From: a virus
Length of the DNA: 64,000 nt
Direction: 5' to 3' (one strand)
Virus record (IMG/VR): IMGVR_UViG_3300047552_000910
Coordinates: 1-64,000 of that record
Shown: one piece after another, positions 57,859-64,000 of the stretch
How positions within the stretch are numbered: position 1 is the stretch's first letter
Layout of the letters: each line of letters starts with the position of its first letter
Notes under the pieces: model-generated
The model's database searches: none
Told to the model about the DNA's origin: nothing
What the model saw: the letters and a program-made list of their open reading frames with translations, nothing else
Made by a program: the position numbers and the translations under genes

Positions 57859-58722
57859 TTAGAACCAACTAGTTACAAACAAGTATAGCACACCACCAAT
57901 ACTTTGTACATACAAGCTCACAGTTTCGTTAGTTCTTGGGCTAATTGACAAGTTATATCCGTCTGCCCATTTTAACGGTGCCGCGGAATCTACCGTTATG
58001 GTATTTGTTCCGTTAGTTGACGAAGTTAACAATAATAAGCATTCCCCGTATTGGCTAGCACCTAATGCATTTATTGAAATCGCGCCACCTGTGTATATCA
58101 CATTGGCTGTATAAACATTGATACCAGTTAATGCAGGTGTAATTTCAACCCCGCCAACATTGCCAAGGTTAGTCACTAACCGTGTATATTGCGGCCCAAC
58201 TACTCCTTGAATTCCTTGTAAGCCGATTGACCCTTGCGAGCCTAGTACTCCTTGAATTCCTTGCAAGCCAGAGGGCCCAGTTGTGCCGGTGTTGCCGGTT
58301 TGCCCAAAGAATCCTTGAAGTCCTTGCAAGCCCATTGCTGCATATTCTCCAGCAATGCCTTGTGCACCGGCTGGCCCAGTTTCTCCGAAGAATCCTTGAA
58401 GTCCTTGCAAGCCTATTGCTGCATATTCTCCAGCAATGCCTTGAGCACCCATTATGCCTTGCGCACCGTCTGCGCCCATTGCTGCATATTCTCCAGCAAT
58501 GCCTTGTGCGCCGGCTGGCCCACGTTCACCAGGCAAGCCTTGCTGGCCAGTAGCACCTTGCAATCCAGTTTGAAAAAGCTGTAACTCTGAAATTTCAGTT
58601 TTAGCTGCGGAAAATGCTGTTTTAATTGATTGAAAATTACTTCTAAAACCAGCCGACGAGTTATCTCTGCCTTCTATTGGAAATGCTTCATCTATATCAT
58701 CATAATTAATTTGGCTTGCCAT
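57859..58722 (-). CDS. Collagen-like fibre protein (287 aa)
   Basis: The N-terminus (NSSAGFRSNFQSIKTAFSAA) resembles that of the 496-aa collagen-like protein and is typical of fibre attachment regions. Residues 53-175 are Gly-X-Y repeats with imperfect triplets, including three copies of a GIAGEYAAMG block. A C-terminal beta domain of about 110 residues (VEITPALTGINVYTANVIYT start) probably trimerises the fibre or binds a receptor. Likely virion surface fibre. Confidence 0.8.
   Translation of the reverse strand: MASQINYDDIDEAFPIEGRDNSSAGFRSNFQSIKTAFSAAKTEISELQLFQTGLQGATGQQGLPGERGPAGAQGIAGEYAAMGADGAQGIMGAQGIAGEYAAIGLQGLQGFFGETGPAGAQGIAGEYAAMGLQGLQGFFGQTGNTGTTGPSGLQGIQGVLGSQGSIGLQGIQGVVGPQYTRLVTNLGNVGGVEITPALTGINVYTANVIYTGGAISINALGASQYGECLLLLTSSTNGTNTITVDSAAPLKWADGYNLSISPRTNETVSLYVQSIGGVLYLFVTSWF
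58331..58510 (-). repeat. Near-identical DNA repeats in the collagen-like gene
   Basis: The segment GCATATTCTCCAGCAATGCC and its flanks occur three times (near 58340, 58420 and 58485), giving the repeated GIAGEYAAMG protein block. The near-identity at DNA level, beyond what the protein needs, indicates recent duplication or recombination. Confidence 0.75.
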
Positions 58723-58730
58723 GGTATTTC

Positions 58731-59060
58731 CTAAATTCTAATTTGGCTAGGGTGAACTTTCGATGATATTAGGATACTATTTGTATCAACTTTTCTAATA
58801 GTAATGTCGTTGTTATTTTCTTCTACCAGAATGCCTCGTGACCATCTGCCGTGTTCAATTAAAACCCAGTCATTAACCTCTAAATCTTTTTGCGCAGGAC
58901 CAATTGCCCACACTCGCCCCCATCGAGGACGTATTCCTTCAGTTTTCCCGTCATCACTTCTTATAATAATACCAGATGCGGTAATTACTTCCCCGAAGTG
59001 CATATCAGCCACCAGAACAGTATCATTCAGCGGCTTGATTTTTCCTTTTATTGGTAACAT
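58731..59060 (-). CDS. 31: GroES/gp31-like co-chaperonin
   Basis: 109 aa (T4 gp31 is 111). IKPLNDTVLVADMHFGEVIT and ASGIIIRSDDGKTEGIRPRW correspond to the GroES core and mobile loop, with 'GRVWAIGPAQKDLEVNDWVL' and 'IEHGRWSRGILVEENNND' as the last strands. In T4 the protein replaces host GroES to let GroEL fold the large capsid protein. It overlaps the upstream gene by 38 bp. Sequence divergence from GroES is large but the fold order is clear. Confidence 0.82.
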   Translation of the reverse strand: MLPIKGKIKPLNDTVLVADMHFGEVITASGIIIRSDDGKTEGIRPRWGRVWAIGPAQKDLEVNDWVLIEHGRWSRGILVEENNNDITIRKVDTNSILISSKVHPSQIRI

Positions 59061-59322
59061 TTGCTATATTCTCTCGGATAGGTTGGTTTGTAACATTATT
59101 AGCAGGTGCGGATGTTCTAACATTTGATTGGGCAGGAATAACATTCTTATCACGTGTTACTTCTTCTCGCTTTCTAATAATTCTACCACCAGGACCTAGC
59201 TCGTCGCCGCGAGCATTAACGCGGGCATTTCCAATAGCCACTGTCATTTCATTTTGATTTAAAAGCTTATTCATGTCAATCTCTTTGCCTTGCATTGACC
59301 TATGAATTGTATGTACTTCCAT
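59023..59322 (-). CDS. Small conserved protein (99 aa)
   Basis: The pattern (IDMNKLLNQNEMTVAIGNAR, VNARGDELGPGGRIIRKREE) and a disordered Asn/Pro/Ala-rich end is one I associate with conserved small proteins of T4-like marine phages. GGAG 7 nt before the ATG and an AACAGGTAAATA element 19 nt upstream. It overlaps the co-chaperonin gene. Function unknown; probably late. Confidence 0.65.
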   Translation of the reverse strand: MEVHTIHRSMQGKEIDMNKLLNQNEMTVAIGNARVNARGDELGPGGRIIRKREEVTRDKNVIPAQSNVRTSAPANNVTNQPIRENIANVTNKRKNQAAE

Positions 59323-59341
59323 ATTTTTTCTCCGTATTTGA

Positions 59342-59353
59342 TATTTACCTGTT
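59342..59353 (-). promoter_or_regulatory. Late-type promoter AACAGGTAAATA
   Basis: Exact copy of the 12-mer, 19 nt before the start of the 99-aa gene, and just after the stop of the DnaE-like fragment. Confidence 0.6.
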
Positions 59354-59360
59354 AAGGTGC

Positions 59361-59861
59361 TTACCGTAAAAATTCTCTATAATCAAGATTATATTTTAAG
59401 CTATTAATTTTGTGAACGCCGATTTTATATAAAACAAACGAACTAACGCTACTTCCTCGGCCAACTCCTATAATAATATTTCTTTTATTACAAGAATCTA
59501 CAAAATACTTTAACCAGCGTAATAAGTCGATCATATTTCTTTTTTCGAATTCTACCAACTCTTGATTGGCTCTAATAATTTCATCTGGTGAGGTACATTG
59601 TTGTATAACCCATTTTCGTATATTAAATGATTTATATTCATCAGGAATAAACCAGTTATCTTGTCTTTCTTTATCAGACGAATATTGTAATATGTTTGTT
59701 TCATCGAATATGTCAAATTGAATATTCGATACTTGCACCAATCTTTGAATATCTTCCGATGAAACTACTGTCAGTTGATTTAACTCCACATTATTTTGAT
59801 ATAATGCATTAAATATATCCGCCTCTTCGAAGACAACCGTATTATATTCATTTGTATACAT
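59361..59861 (-). CDS. DnaE (Pol III alpha)-like fragment protein (166 aa)
   Basis: The last 36 residues (IIIGVGRGSSVSSFVLYKIG, then INSLKYNLDYREFLR) match the start of the bacterial Pol III alpha palm domain, where the motif is GPGRGSAAGSLVAY...DPLxYxLLFERFL. The preceding helix also fits. The protein stops before the catalytic PDxDxD motif, so it cannot polymerise. The N-terminal half is unrelated or too diverged. It could be a domesticated fragment that contacts host replication factors, or a relic; the frame itself is intact and starts with an ATG. Confidence 0.7.
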   Translation of the reverse strand: MYTNEYNTVVFEEADIFNALYQNNVELNQLTVVSSEDIQRLVQVSNIQFDIFDETNILQYSSDKERQDNWFIPDEYKSFNIRKWVIQQCTSPDEIIRANQELVEFEKRNMIDLLRWLKYFVDSCNKRNIIIGVGRGSSVSSFVLYKIGVHKINSLKYNLDYREFLR

Positions 59862-59899
59862 TTATGTATTTTAAATGACTAATGTAAAAATATCAAATA

Positions 59900-60130
59900 T
59901 TAAGATATATGAATAAGATTATCGAGATCTTTGTTACGGCTATCAAATGATTTTTGTAGATCGATTTTACTTCGCTCATTTCGATGTTCCGTGTATGTTT
60001 GGAGTAATAATGCTATTTGCGACTTAACTCCTTGGTTGGTTGCCATAAAATACTTCGATGTGAGATCTGATATCTTAGCTTCCAATTGGGAGTCTTTAAG
60101 TTTTTCTAGATTTTCTATTAGAGGATGCAT
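59900..60130 (-). CDS. Small helical conserved protein (76 aa)
   Basis: An alpha-helical protein: HPLIENLEKLKDSQLEAKIS, DLTSKYFMATNQGVKSQIAL, then an acidic/basic end. Similar small helical proteins sit among structural genes of T4-like marine phages. One base separates it from the upstream 398-aa gene. Function unknown. Confidence 0.65.
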   Translation of the reverse strand: MHPLIENLEKLKDSQLEAKISDLTSKYFMATNQGVKSQIALLLQTYTEHRNERSKIDLQKSFDSRNKDLDNLIHIS

Positions 60131-60131
60131 T

Positions 60132-61328
60132 TTAATTGATAGTAATTATATCGTTTTTAAATATAATATGGTCGTCTACAACATACCGATTAACAACAAA
60201 ATCTAATTGATTAAATGTAAATTTAGTATCGGCCATATGTTTTTGTATATTTTTAACAATTTTAGTGCCACTTCCTGGCAAGCAATAGCATAATACCACG
60301 GAAGGAGTAAAACCCATTTCTTGTTTTGCTGTAAGTTGCGAGCTTCGCATCCAATACGGCAAATAGTTACGTTCAACATTTAATACTTCGTCGTTATTTC
60401 GCCAATCTCTAATTCTATTACGCCAATTAGTAATAGAATTAACGGAATATACAGTGGGTAGCGGATCTGATACTAAGTATTCTCCGTTATCTACACTTAA
60501 ATAAACATTAGCTTTAACATTATTTCGACTTGCGTCATTTAATTCATCAAAATCTCTAGTCCAGTATATATCACAATCGTTGTCTGCAGAAATTGGAGAG
60601 GTCACCATTGATGATAGTTTAACTCTATCAGGTAATGCAATGTTATTATATTCTAAAGAATCTTTCATTATTAGATAAACAACTTCGTATATTCCTATAG
60701 CAGGATTTGTTTGCGGTAAAACTGCTCTAGCTACTTTAAGTTGGCCGAATGTAAATCTCTTTGTTCTATTACCAGCCCGCATTGCACTAATATACTTTAT
60801 TACATTAGTTTTTTCAACGCCCGCTAACACTAACATATTAAGTTCTCGTTGAATACCGAATTGTTTATTATCTGGCTCGTATATATATTTTGGCGGGAAA
60901 ATGTAATTGTTATTTATAAATTCATTCCATATATTTCGTTGTTCTTTAGATAACAGCGGTTTAGCTATAACATTTTTATATGCAATGTTAATTACCGTGA
61001 ACACAAATTCTTTATTAGCCGATTCGAAATTATTAGGATCAATTGCTGTAACAGTAAATGTAAAGGTTGCATCTATATTAGTTGAGCTGTTGTCAAATGT
61101 AGTATTTCCTGAATCGAATTTAGTTATGCCTTCAGTATCATAATCATAAATTAAGTTTACTTCGCCGGAAATAATACCGTAAAGACTTAAATCTAAACCT
61201 GGAGGTAATTTGCCTGCTGCAATAGTATAAAAAACTAACCCGCTATTTGAAGTAGCAGTTAATATTTTAGTAACCGCCGTATTTGGCGTTAATATGCCTA
61301 AATCGGAATTAGTGATCCAAGATATCAT
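60132..61328 (-). CDS. Phage structural protein with Ig-like N-terminal domain (398 aa)
   Basis: Residues 1-110 have the putative-Ig pattern: ILTPNTAVTKILTATSNSG, AAGKLPPGLDLSLYGIISGE and FTFTVTAIDPNNFESANKEF. The rest (RELNMLVLAGVEKTNVIKYI onwards) is a structural domain rich in Asn, Tyr and Trp, with PYWMRSSQLTAKQEMGFTPS. Likely a tail/fibre-associated virion component. It follows the 496-aa collagen-like gene in the same direction. Confidence 0.72.
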   Translation of the reverse strand: MISWITNSDLGILTPNTAVTKILTATSNSGLVFYTIAAGKLPPGLDLSLYGIISGEVNLIYDYDTEGITKFDSGNTTFDNSSTNIDATFTFTVTAIDPNNFESANKEFVFTVINIAYKNVIAKPLLSKEQRNIWNEFINNNYIFPPKYIYEPDNKQFGIQRELNMLVLAGVEKTNVIKYISAMRAGNRTKRFTFGQLKVARAVLPQTNPAIGIYEVVYLIMKDSLEYNNIALPDRVKLSSMVTSPISADNDCDIYWTRDFDELNDASRNNVKANVYLSVDNGEYLVSDPLPTVYSVNSITNWRNRIRDWRNNDEVLNVERNYLPYWMRSSQLTAKQEMGFTPSVVLCYCLPGSGTKIVKNIQKHMADTKFTFNQLDFVVNRYVVDDHIIFKNDIITIN

Positions 61329-61348
61329 TAATAAGTTTACTCCAGCAA

Positions 61349-62839
61349 TTAACCGCGAATTACATAAAATGTAGCAGGGTCGGGTGTCGGTATAGCATCA
61401 TATAGTGCTTGTGTTAATGAAATAATATTTGTAATTCTTGTTGCACCAGGCACCGAAGATATATCTGATACCACTTTTGTATCATTTAATATTTTACCTT
61501 GTGCTGCAGACAGTGCAGCTACAATGGACGTACTGTCAAGTGAATTAATTACCGATATGGTAACTCCTTGGATGCCTTGTGTACCTTGTATGCCCTGAAC
61601 ACCTTGCGAACCAACGCCAGCATTGCCAGTTCTGCCGGTGCTACCTTGGATTCCTTGCATGCCATCGGCACCCTGTATACCAATACTGCCAGTGTCTCCG
61701 GTTGTTCCTTGTGTTCCTTGAAGTCCTTGTGTTCCTTGGAAACTTCTACCTTGCGTGCCTTGATTTCCTTGTAAACCTTGAATGCCTTGGACTCCTTGCA
61801 ATCCGATTACACCGGATGTGCCAATTAATCCTTGTAAGCCAATTAGTCCTTGTGTGCCGTCTATTCCTTGAATGCCTTGCCCTGCAAATAAGCCATCTAT
61901 GCCTTGTAAGCCAATTAATCCTTGGAGTCCTTGGAGTCCAAGTTCTCCTTGGAGGCCAGTTTCGCCGGTATAGCCTTGTATTCCTTGTACGCCCTGTATG
62001 CCAGCTTGTCCGGTAGACCCGTCCAAACCTTGAAGTCCTTGAATACCTTGTCCTGCAAATAACCCATTAATACCTTGGGCACCGTCAAATCCCTGGACAC
62101 CTTGCTCTCCTTGGAGTCCTTGTGTCCCTTGTCTTCCTTGGAGTCCTTGTGTCCCCTGCCTTCCTTGAATACCTTGAATACCTTGAATACCTTGAATACT
62201 TTGCGTTCCTTGCGTGCCTTGCGTTCCTTGCGTTCCTTGTAATCCTTGTCTGCCTTGCGTCCCTTGTAATCCTTGCCTACCTTGAACTCCAGTAAAGCCC
62301 TGAATACCTTGAATGCTTTGATTTCCTTGTACGCCCTGAACTCCTTGCGTACCTTGTGTTCCTTGCCTTCCTTGTACGCCCTGGCGACCTTGAATACCTT
62401 GTAACCCTTGTATGCCTTGAATACTTTGAACACCTTGAATTCCTTGTATACCTTGTATACCCTGTATACCTTGGTTGCCGCGAGCACCTTGCGCACCTTG
62501 TTTTCCTTGAATGCCTTGTACACCTTGATTACTTGATAACCCTTGCAAGCCTTGCAAGCCTTGTAGTCCGTACAAGCCTTGTAATCCTTGTATGCCTTGT
62601 ATGCCTTGCAGTCCTTGTATGCCTTGTATGCTTTGTATGCCTTGGAATCCTAATAACCCCTGGAGACCTTGGATTCCAAATACACCTTGCAAGCCTTGCG
62701 GCCCGGGTATTAGATGAACCCCGTCAATTATGCCTTGCATTGATAAAAAATTATTATTAACCTTTTGGAATGCGGCGCGAACATTGTCGCCTGTGCCATC
62801 ATTTGCATAATTGCCGATAAGAATAGGGTCTATTGTCAT
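61349..62839 (-). CDS. Long collagen-like fibre protein (496 aa)
   Basis: The first 40 residues (GTGDNVRAAFQKVNNNFLSM) form an attachment region like that of the 287-aa protein. From about residue 44 to 430 the sequence is almost wholly Gly-X-Y with QG dominant (GIQGIQG, GTQGTQG), a stiff triple-helix-type fibre. Pro is rare, so stability would rely on Gln/Arg/Asp contacts. The C-terminal 60 residues (SVINSLDSTSIVAALSAAQG) form a cap. The start has an AACAGGTAAATA element 25 nt upstream. Confidence 0.85.
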   Translation of the reverse strand: MTIDPILIGNYANDGTGDNVRAAFQKVNNNFLSMQGIIDGVHLIPGPQGLQGVFGIQGLQGLLGFQGIQSIQGIQGLQGIQGIQGLQGLYGLQGLQGLQGLSSNQGVQGIQGKQGAQGARGNQGIQGIQGIQGIQGVQSIQGIQGLQGIQGRQGVQGRQGTQGTQGVQGVQGNQSIQGIQGFTGVQGRQGLQGTQGRQGLQGTQGTQGTQGTQSIQGIQGIQGIQGRQGTQGLQGRQGTQGLQGEQGVQGFDGAQGINGLFAGQGIQGLQGLDGSTGQAGIQGVQGIQGYTGETGLQGELGLQGLQGLIGLQGIDGLFAGQGIQGIDGTQGLIGLQGLIGTSGVIGLQGVQGIQGLQGNQGTQGRSFQGTQGLQGTQGTTGDTGSIGIQGADGMQGIQGSTGRTGNAGVGSQGVQGIQGTQGIQGVTISVINSLDSTSIVAALSAAQGKILNDTKVVSDISSVPGATRITNIISLTQALYDAIPTPDPATFYVIRG

Positions 62840-62864
62840 GGTATATCCTGAAATTCACTTATAG

Positions 62865-62876
62865 TATTTACCTGTT
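62865..62876 (-). promoter_or_regulatory. Late-type promoter AACAGGTAAATA
   Basis: Exact copy of the 12-mer, 25 nt before the 496-aa collagen-like gene and downstream of the terminator at 62908-62929. Confidence 0.6.
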
Positions 62877-62907
62877 ATTGGATAAAGCTAATTTTCTAAT
62901 CAAAAAA

Positions 62908-62929
62908 ATACCGCAAATGATTGCGGTAT
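62908..62929 (-). terminator. Terminator after the queD / small membrane protein unit
   Basis: ATACCGCAA pairs with TTGCGGTAT (9 bp, 4-nt loop); on the minus strand a run of six or seven T follows. It lies 8 nt after the stop codon of the 54-aa gene. Confidence 0.88.
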
Positions 62930-62936
62930 GTTATAA

Positions 62937-63101
62937 TTAATTTGACCAGTGTTGAATAATTCCGGCAATAATAGTCAAGTTAGTAATTAAATATATTAGA
63001 ATTATCATAGTTCGGACGATAGCAATTTTATCGGCTTCGGCATCATCCGAACTTGCTTTTTCACCAAGGGACTTGGCCCATATTCTCCAAATTTGTTTCA
63101 T
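62937..63101 (-). CDS. Small membrane protein (54 aa)
   Basis: ATG 63101 overlaps the queD stop (ATGA). The N-terminus MKQIWRIWAKSLGEKA is basic/amphipathic, DDAEADKIAIVRT follows, then one transmembrane helix (MIILIYLITNLTIIAGIIQH). The pattern resembles a small conserved membrane protein I recall from T4-like marine phages. It is the last gene before the terminator. Function unknown. Confidence 0.7.
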   Translation of the reverse strand: MKQIWRIWAKSLGEKASSDDAEADKIAIVRTMIILIYLITNLTIIAGIIQHWSN

Positions 63102-63649
63102 TCGCCTGTATATTTACAATGCGATTTTGCAGTTTCCCACAATTCTACTGATACAACAGTAGCAAAGTCTTTAATTTGCGATTGCACATATTGTTTAATA
63201 TGTTTACAAATATTTTCAGAAGTAGGAACAAAATCAACCAATACAAACGAATCAACAAATTCATCCATTAGCGTATCTGCATCTAACGGTAATGCTCCGG
63301 AGCACAACTCTCCGAGATTTGTAAAATTTAACAACGGACCAGGAGCCCATTTCATCCCTGTAATTGTACGGAATAACGGATCGTTAACATCGATCATAAA
63401 CTTATGATCTAGTACTTCGTCGACAAACTTTTTTACGAAGTTTAAGTTCTTAAAATCTGTAACCATTCCAGACTGATCTAATTTATCCGATCCAAGATGC
63501 ACTTTAATCGTATAGCTGTGGCCGTGAAGATGTTTGCATTTTGTGTACGTATCGATACTAAGCTCTGGATTATTTAGTTGTTGTGCCCAAACACGATGCC
63601 CCATTTCAAAATTAAAACTTTTTGATATTGTCCACTTATAGTCGTTCAT
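63098..63649 (-). CDS. queD: 6-carboxytetrahydropterin synthase (QueD)
   Basis: 183 aa, longer than the usual 120-140 because of an insertion after the zinc site. FEMGHRVW and KHLHGHSYTIKVHLG give the three zinc His; MVTDFKNL then LDHKFM supply the T-fold core; PTSENICKHI carries the substrate Glu; the final ELWETAKSHCKY contains the catalytic His partner. It converts the FolE product to carboxytetrahydropterin, QueE's substrate. AAGGAG precedes the ATG; the upstream AT-rich region holds TATAAA (minus strand) but no clear -35. Confidence 0.92.
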   Translation of the reverse strand: MNDYKWTISKSFNFEMGHRVWAQQLNNPELSIDTYTKCKHLHGHSYTIKVHLGSDKLDQSGMVTDFKNLNFVKKFVDEVLDHKFMIDVNDPLFRTITGMKWAPGPLLNFTNLGELCSGALPLDADTLMDEFVDSFVLVDFVPTSENICKHIKQYVQSQIKDFATVVSVELWETAKSHCKYTGE

Positions 63650-63702
63650 TTAACGCTCCTTAAAATATATATTTTATACGAAATAAAAAAGAAAAGCAAA
63701 TT

Positions 63703-63710
63703 TATAAATA
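63703..63710 (+). promoter_or_regulatory. T4-type late promoter TATAAATA before the GIY-YIG gene
   Basis: TATAAATA is identical to the T4 late promoter core. It lies 60 nt before the endonuclease start codon on the + strand, in the divergent gap next to queD. Confidence 0.6.
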
Positions 63711-63736
63711 ATGGTGTAGTTCGCGGAACACCCATT
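63710..63736 (+). promoter_or_regulatory. Leader hairpin of the GIY-YIG gene
   Basis: AATGG pairs with CCATT and TGT with ACA (one bulged C); the loop also holds a small TC/GA stem. It follows the promoter core directly, as in the HNH gene leader, and stops 34 nt before the start codon. Confidence 0.4.
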
Positions 63737-63770
63737 CCCAACTACCCTAACAATATGGAGCATTGCCAGC

Positions 63771-64000
63771 ATGAATATTTATTATGTTTACGCATATTTA
63801 CGAAACAAATCTTCCCAAATAGCAGAAATTGGAACGCCTTATTACATCGGCAAAGGTAAAAATAATAGAGCGTATCAGAAACACCGAACTGGTTCACGCG
63901 GCATTTCGCTTCCTTTAGACAAATCTAATATTGTAATATTAGAAAGAAATTTAACCGAAGTTGGTGCACTTGCATTAGAGCGCAGAATGATAAGATGGTA
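63771..64000 (+). CDS. GIY-YIG homing endonuclease, 3' end outside window
   Basis: An ATG preceded by GGAG (spacing about 10) opens a frame that continues to the end of the window (76 codons seen). It begins MNIYYVYAYLRNKSS and has GTPYYIGKGKNNRAYQKHR, the GIY-YIG catalytic layout with the catalytic Arg in KNNRAY. ERRMIRWY follows. It lies on the + strand beside the minus-strand queD gene, as expected for a mobile free-standing endonuclease gene. Its start context (GCCAGCATGAATATTTAT) resembles that of the HNH gene at 31996. Confidence 0.85.
   Translation, partial: MNIYYVYAYLRNKSSQIAEIGTPYYIGKGKNNRAYQKHRTGSRGISLPLDKSNIVILERNLTEVGALALERRMIRW

Noticed and set aside
61915-62523. A 202-aa open frame inside the long collagen-like gene on the same strand
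   Set aside because: It is an out-of-frame reading of the Gly-X-Y repeats (Lys/Val/Phe-rich, no start site) and is explained entirely by the repeat DNA.
61568-62760. Repeated short motifs in the collagen-like gene looking like a CRISPR or tandem-repeat array
   Set aside because: The period follows Gly-X-Y codon triplets, is irregular, and lies within one continuous coding frame; there are no spacers of constant length.
63650-63702. T4 middle-type (MotA box) promoter before queD
   Set aside because: A TTTGCTTTT string exists, but the spacing to TATAAA is off and the AT-rich background makes a chance match likely.

Overview
The window is one continuous stretch of a large, AT-rich genome of a tailed, contractile-tail-type bacteriophage with a T4-like replication core. 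The evidence is a family B DNA polymerase, sliding clamp, clamp-loader ATPase, FEN/RNase H-type exonuclease and DsbA-like protein, with a gp31/GroES-like co-chaperonin, huge fibre/adhesin genes and collagen-like fibre genes. Two lipobox proteins next to a GH19 endolysin suggest a Gram-negative host. Several promoters match the host sigma-70 consensus (TTGACA, 17 bp, TATAAT-like). Gene content resembles the marine T4-like (cyanophage/pelagiphage) pool, but the host cannot be read from this sequence. I saw no rRNA, tRNA, CRISPR array or integrase.

Layout. Bases 1-18574 (+ strand) are a virion adhesion/fibre module: a giant protein of more than 4560 aa, a 31-aa truncated paralogue, its 200-aa full-length relative and two fibre-like proteins, the last with an S74 self-cleaving chaperone. 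A hairpin at 18582-18612 separates this from a long minus-strand block. From 19.9 kb down to 18.6 kb are DHFR and thymidylate synthase. At 20-24 kb are conserved small proteins and a MoxR-type ATPase/VWA-metallopeptidase pair behind a consensus sigma-70 promoter. At 24-31.7 kb lie the FEN exonuclease, a methyltransferase, QueE, an SNase-like protein, FolE, HIT, a phosphoribosyltransferase and a glycosyltransferase. A + strand HNH homing endonuclease interrupts at 32 kb. At 32.7-38.8 kb are a T-fold-like protein, a deaminase, two oxidoreductases, a DpdA/TGT-like transglycosylase, a PduO-like cobalamin adenosyltransferase and the sliding clamp. At 38.9-43.1 kb the DNA polymerase is broken into two genes by a split intein, with a Vsr-like endonuclease gene in the gap. 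At 43.2-49.3 kb are DsbA and six or seven unrecognised, probably late proteins. At 50-53 kb are ClpA-like and DnaJ genes, at 53-55 kb a lysis cassette, and at 56-63 kb the clamp loader, collagen-like fibres, a GroES-like protein, a DnaE-like fragment and QueD. A GIY-YIG endonuclease (+) runs off the right end.

How the parts may work together. FolE, QueD and QueE can make 7-carboxy-7-deazaguanine from GTP, and the DpdA homologue could exchange such a base into DNA. QueC is not in the window, so the final base may be a carboxy derivative, or QueC lies elsewhere. Neighbouring oxidoreductases, glycosyltransferase, methyltransferase and PduO-like genes could elaborate the base or belong to other pathways. 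DHFR, ThyA and the deaminase supply dTMP. ClpA with an intact ClpP-docking motif, DnaJ and the GroES-like protein form a chaperone set that must rely on host ClpP, DnaK and GroEL.

Regulation. A recurrent 12-mer, AACAGGTAAATA, stands 19-43 nt upstream of four presumed late genes and resembles the T4 late element TATAAATA. Relatives precede the homing endonuclease genes. Hairpin terminators close several transcription units.
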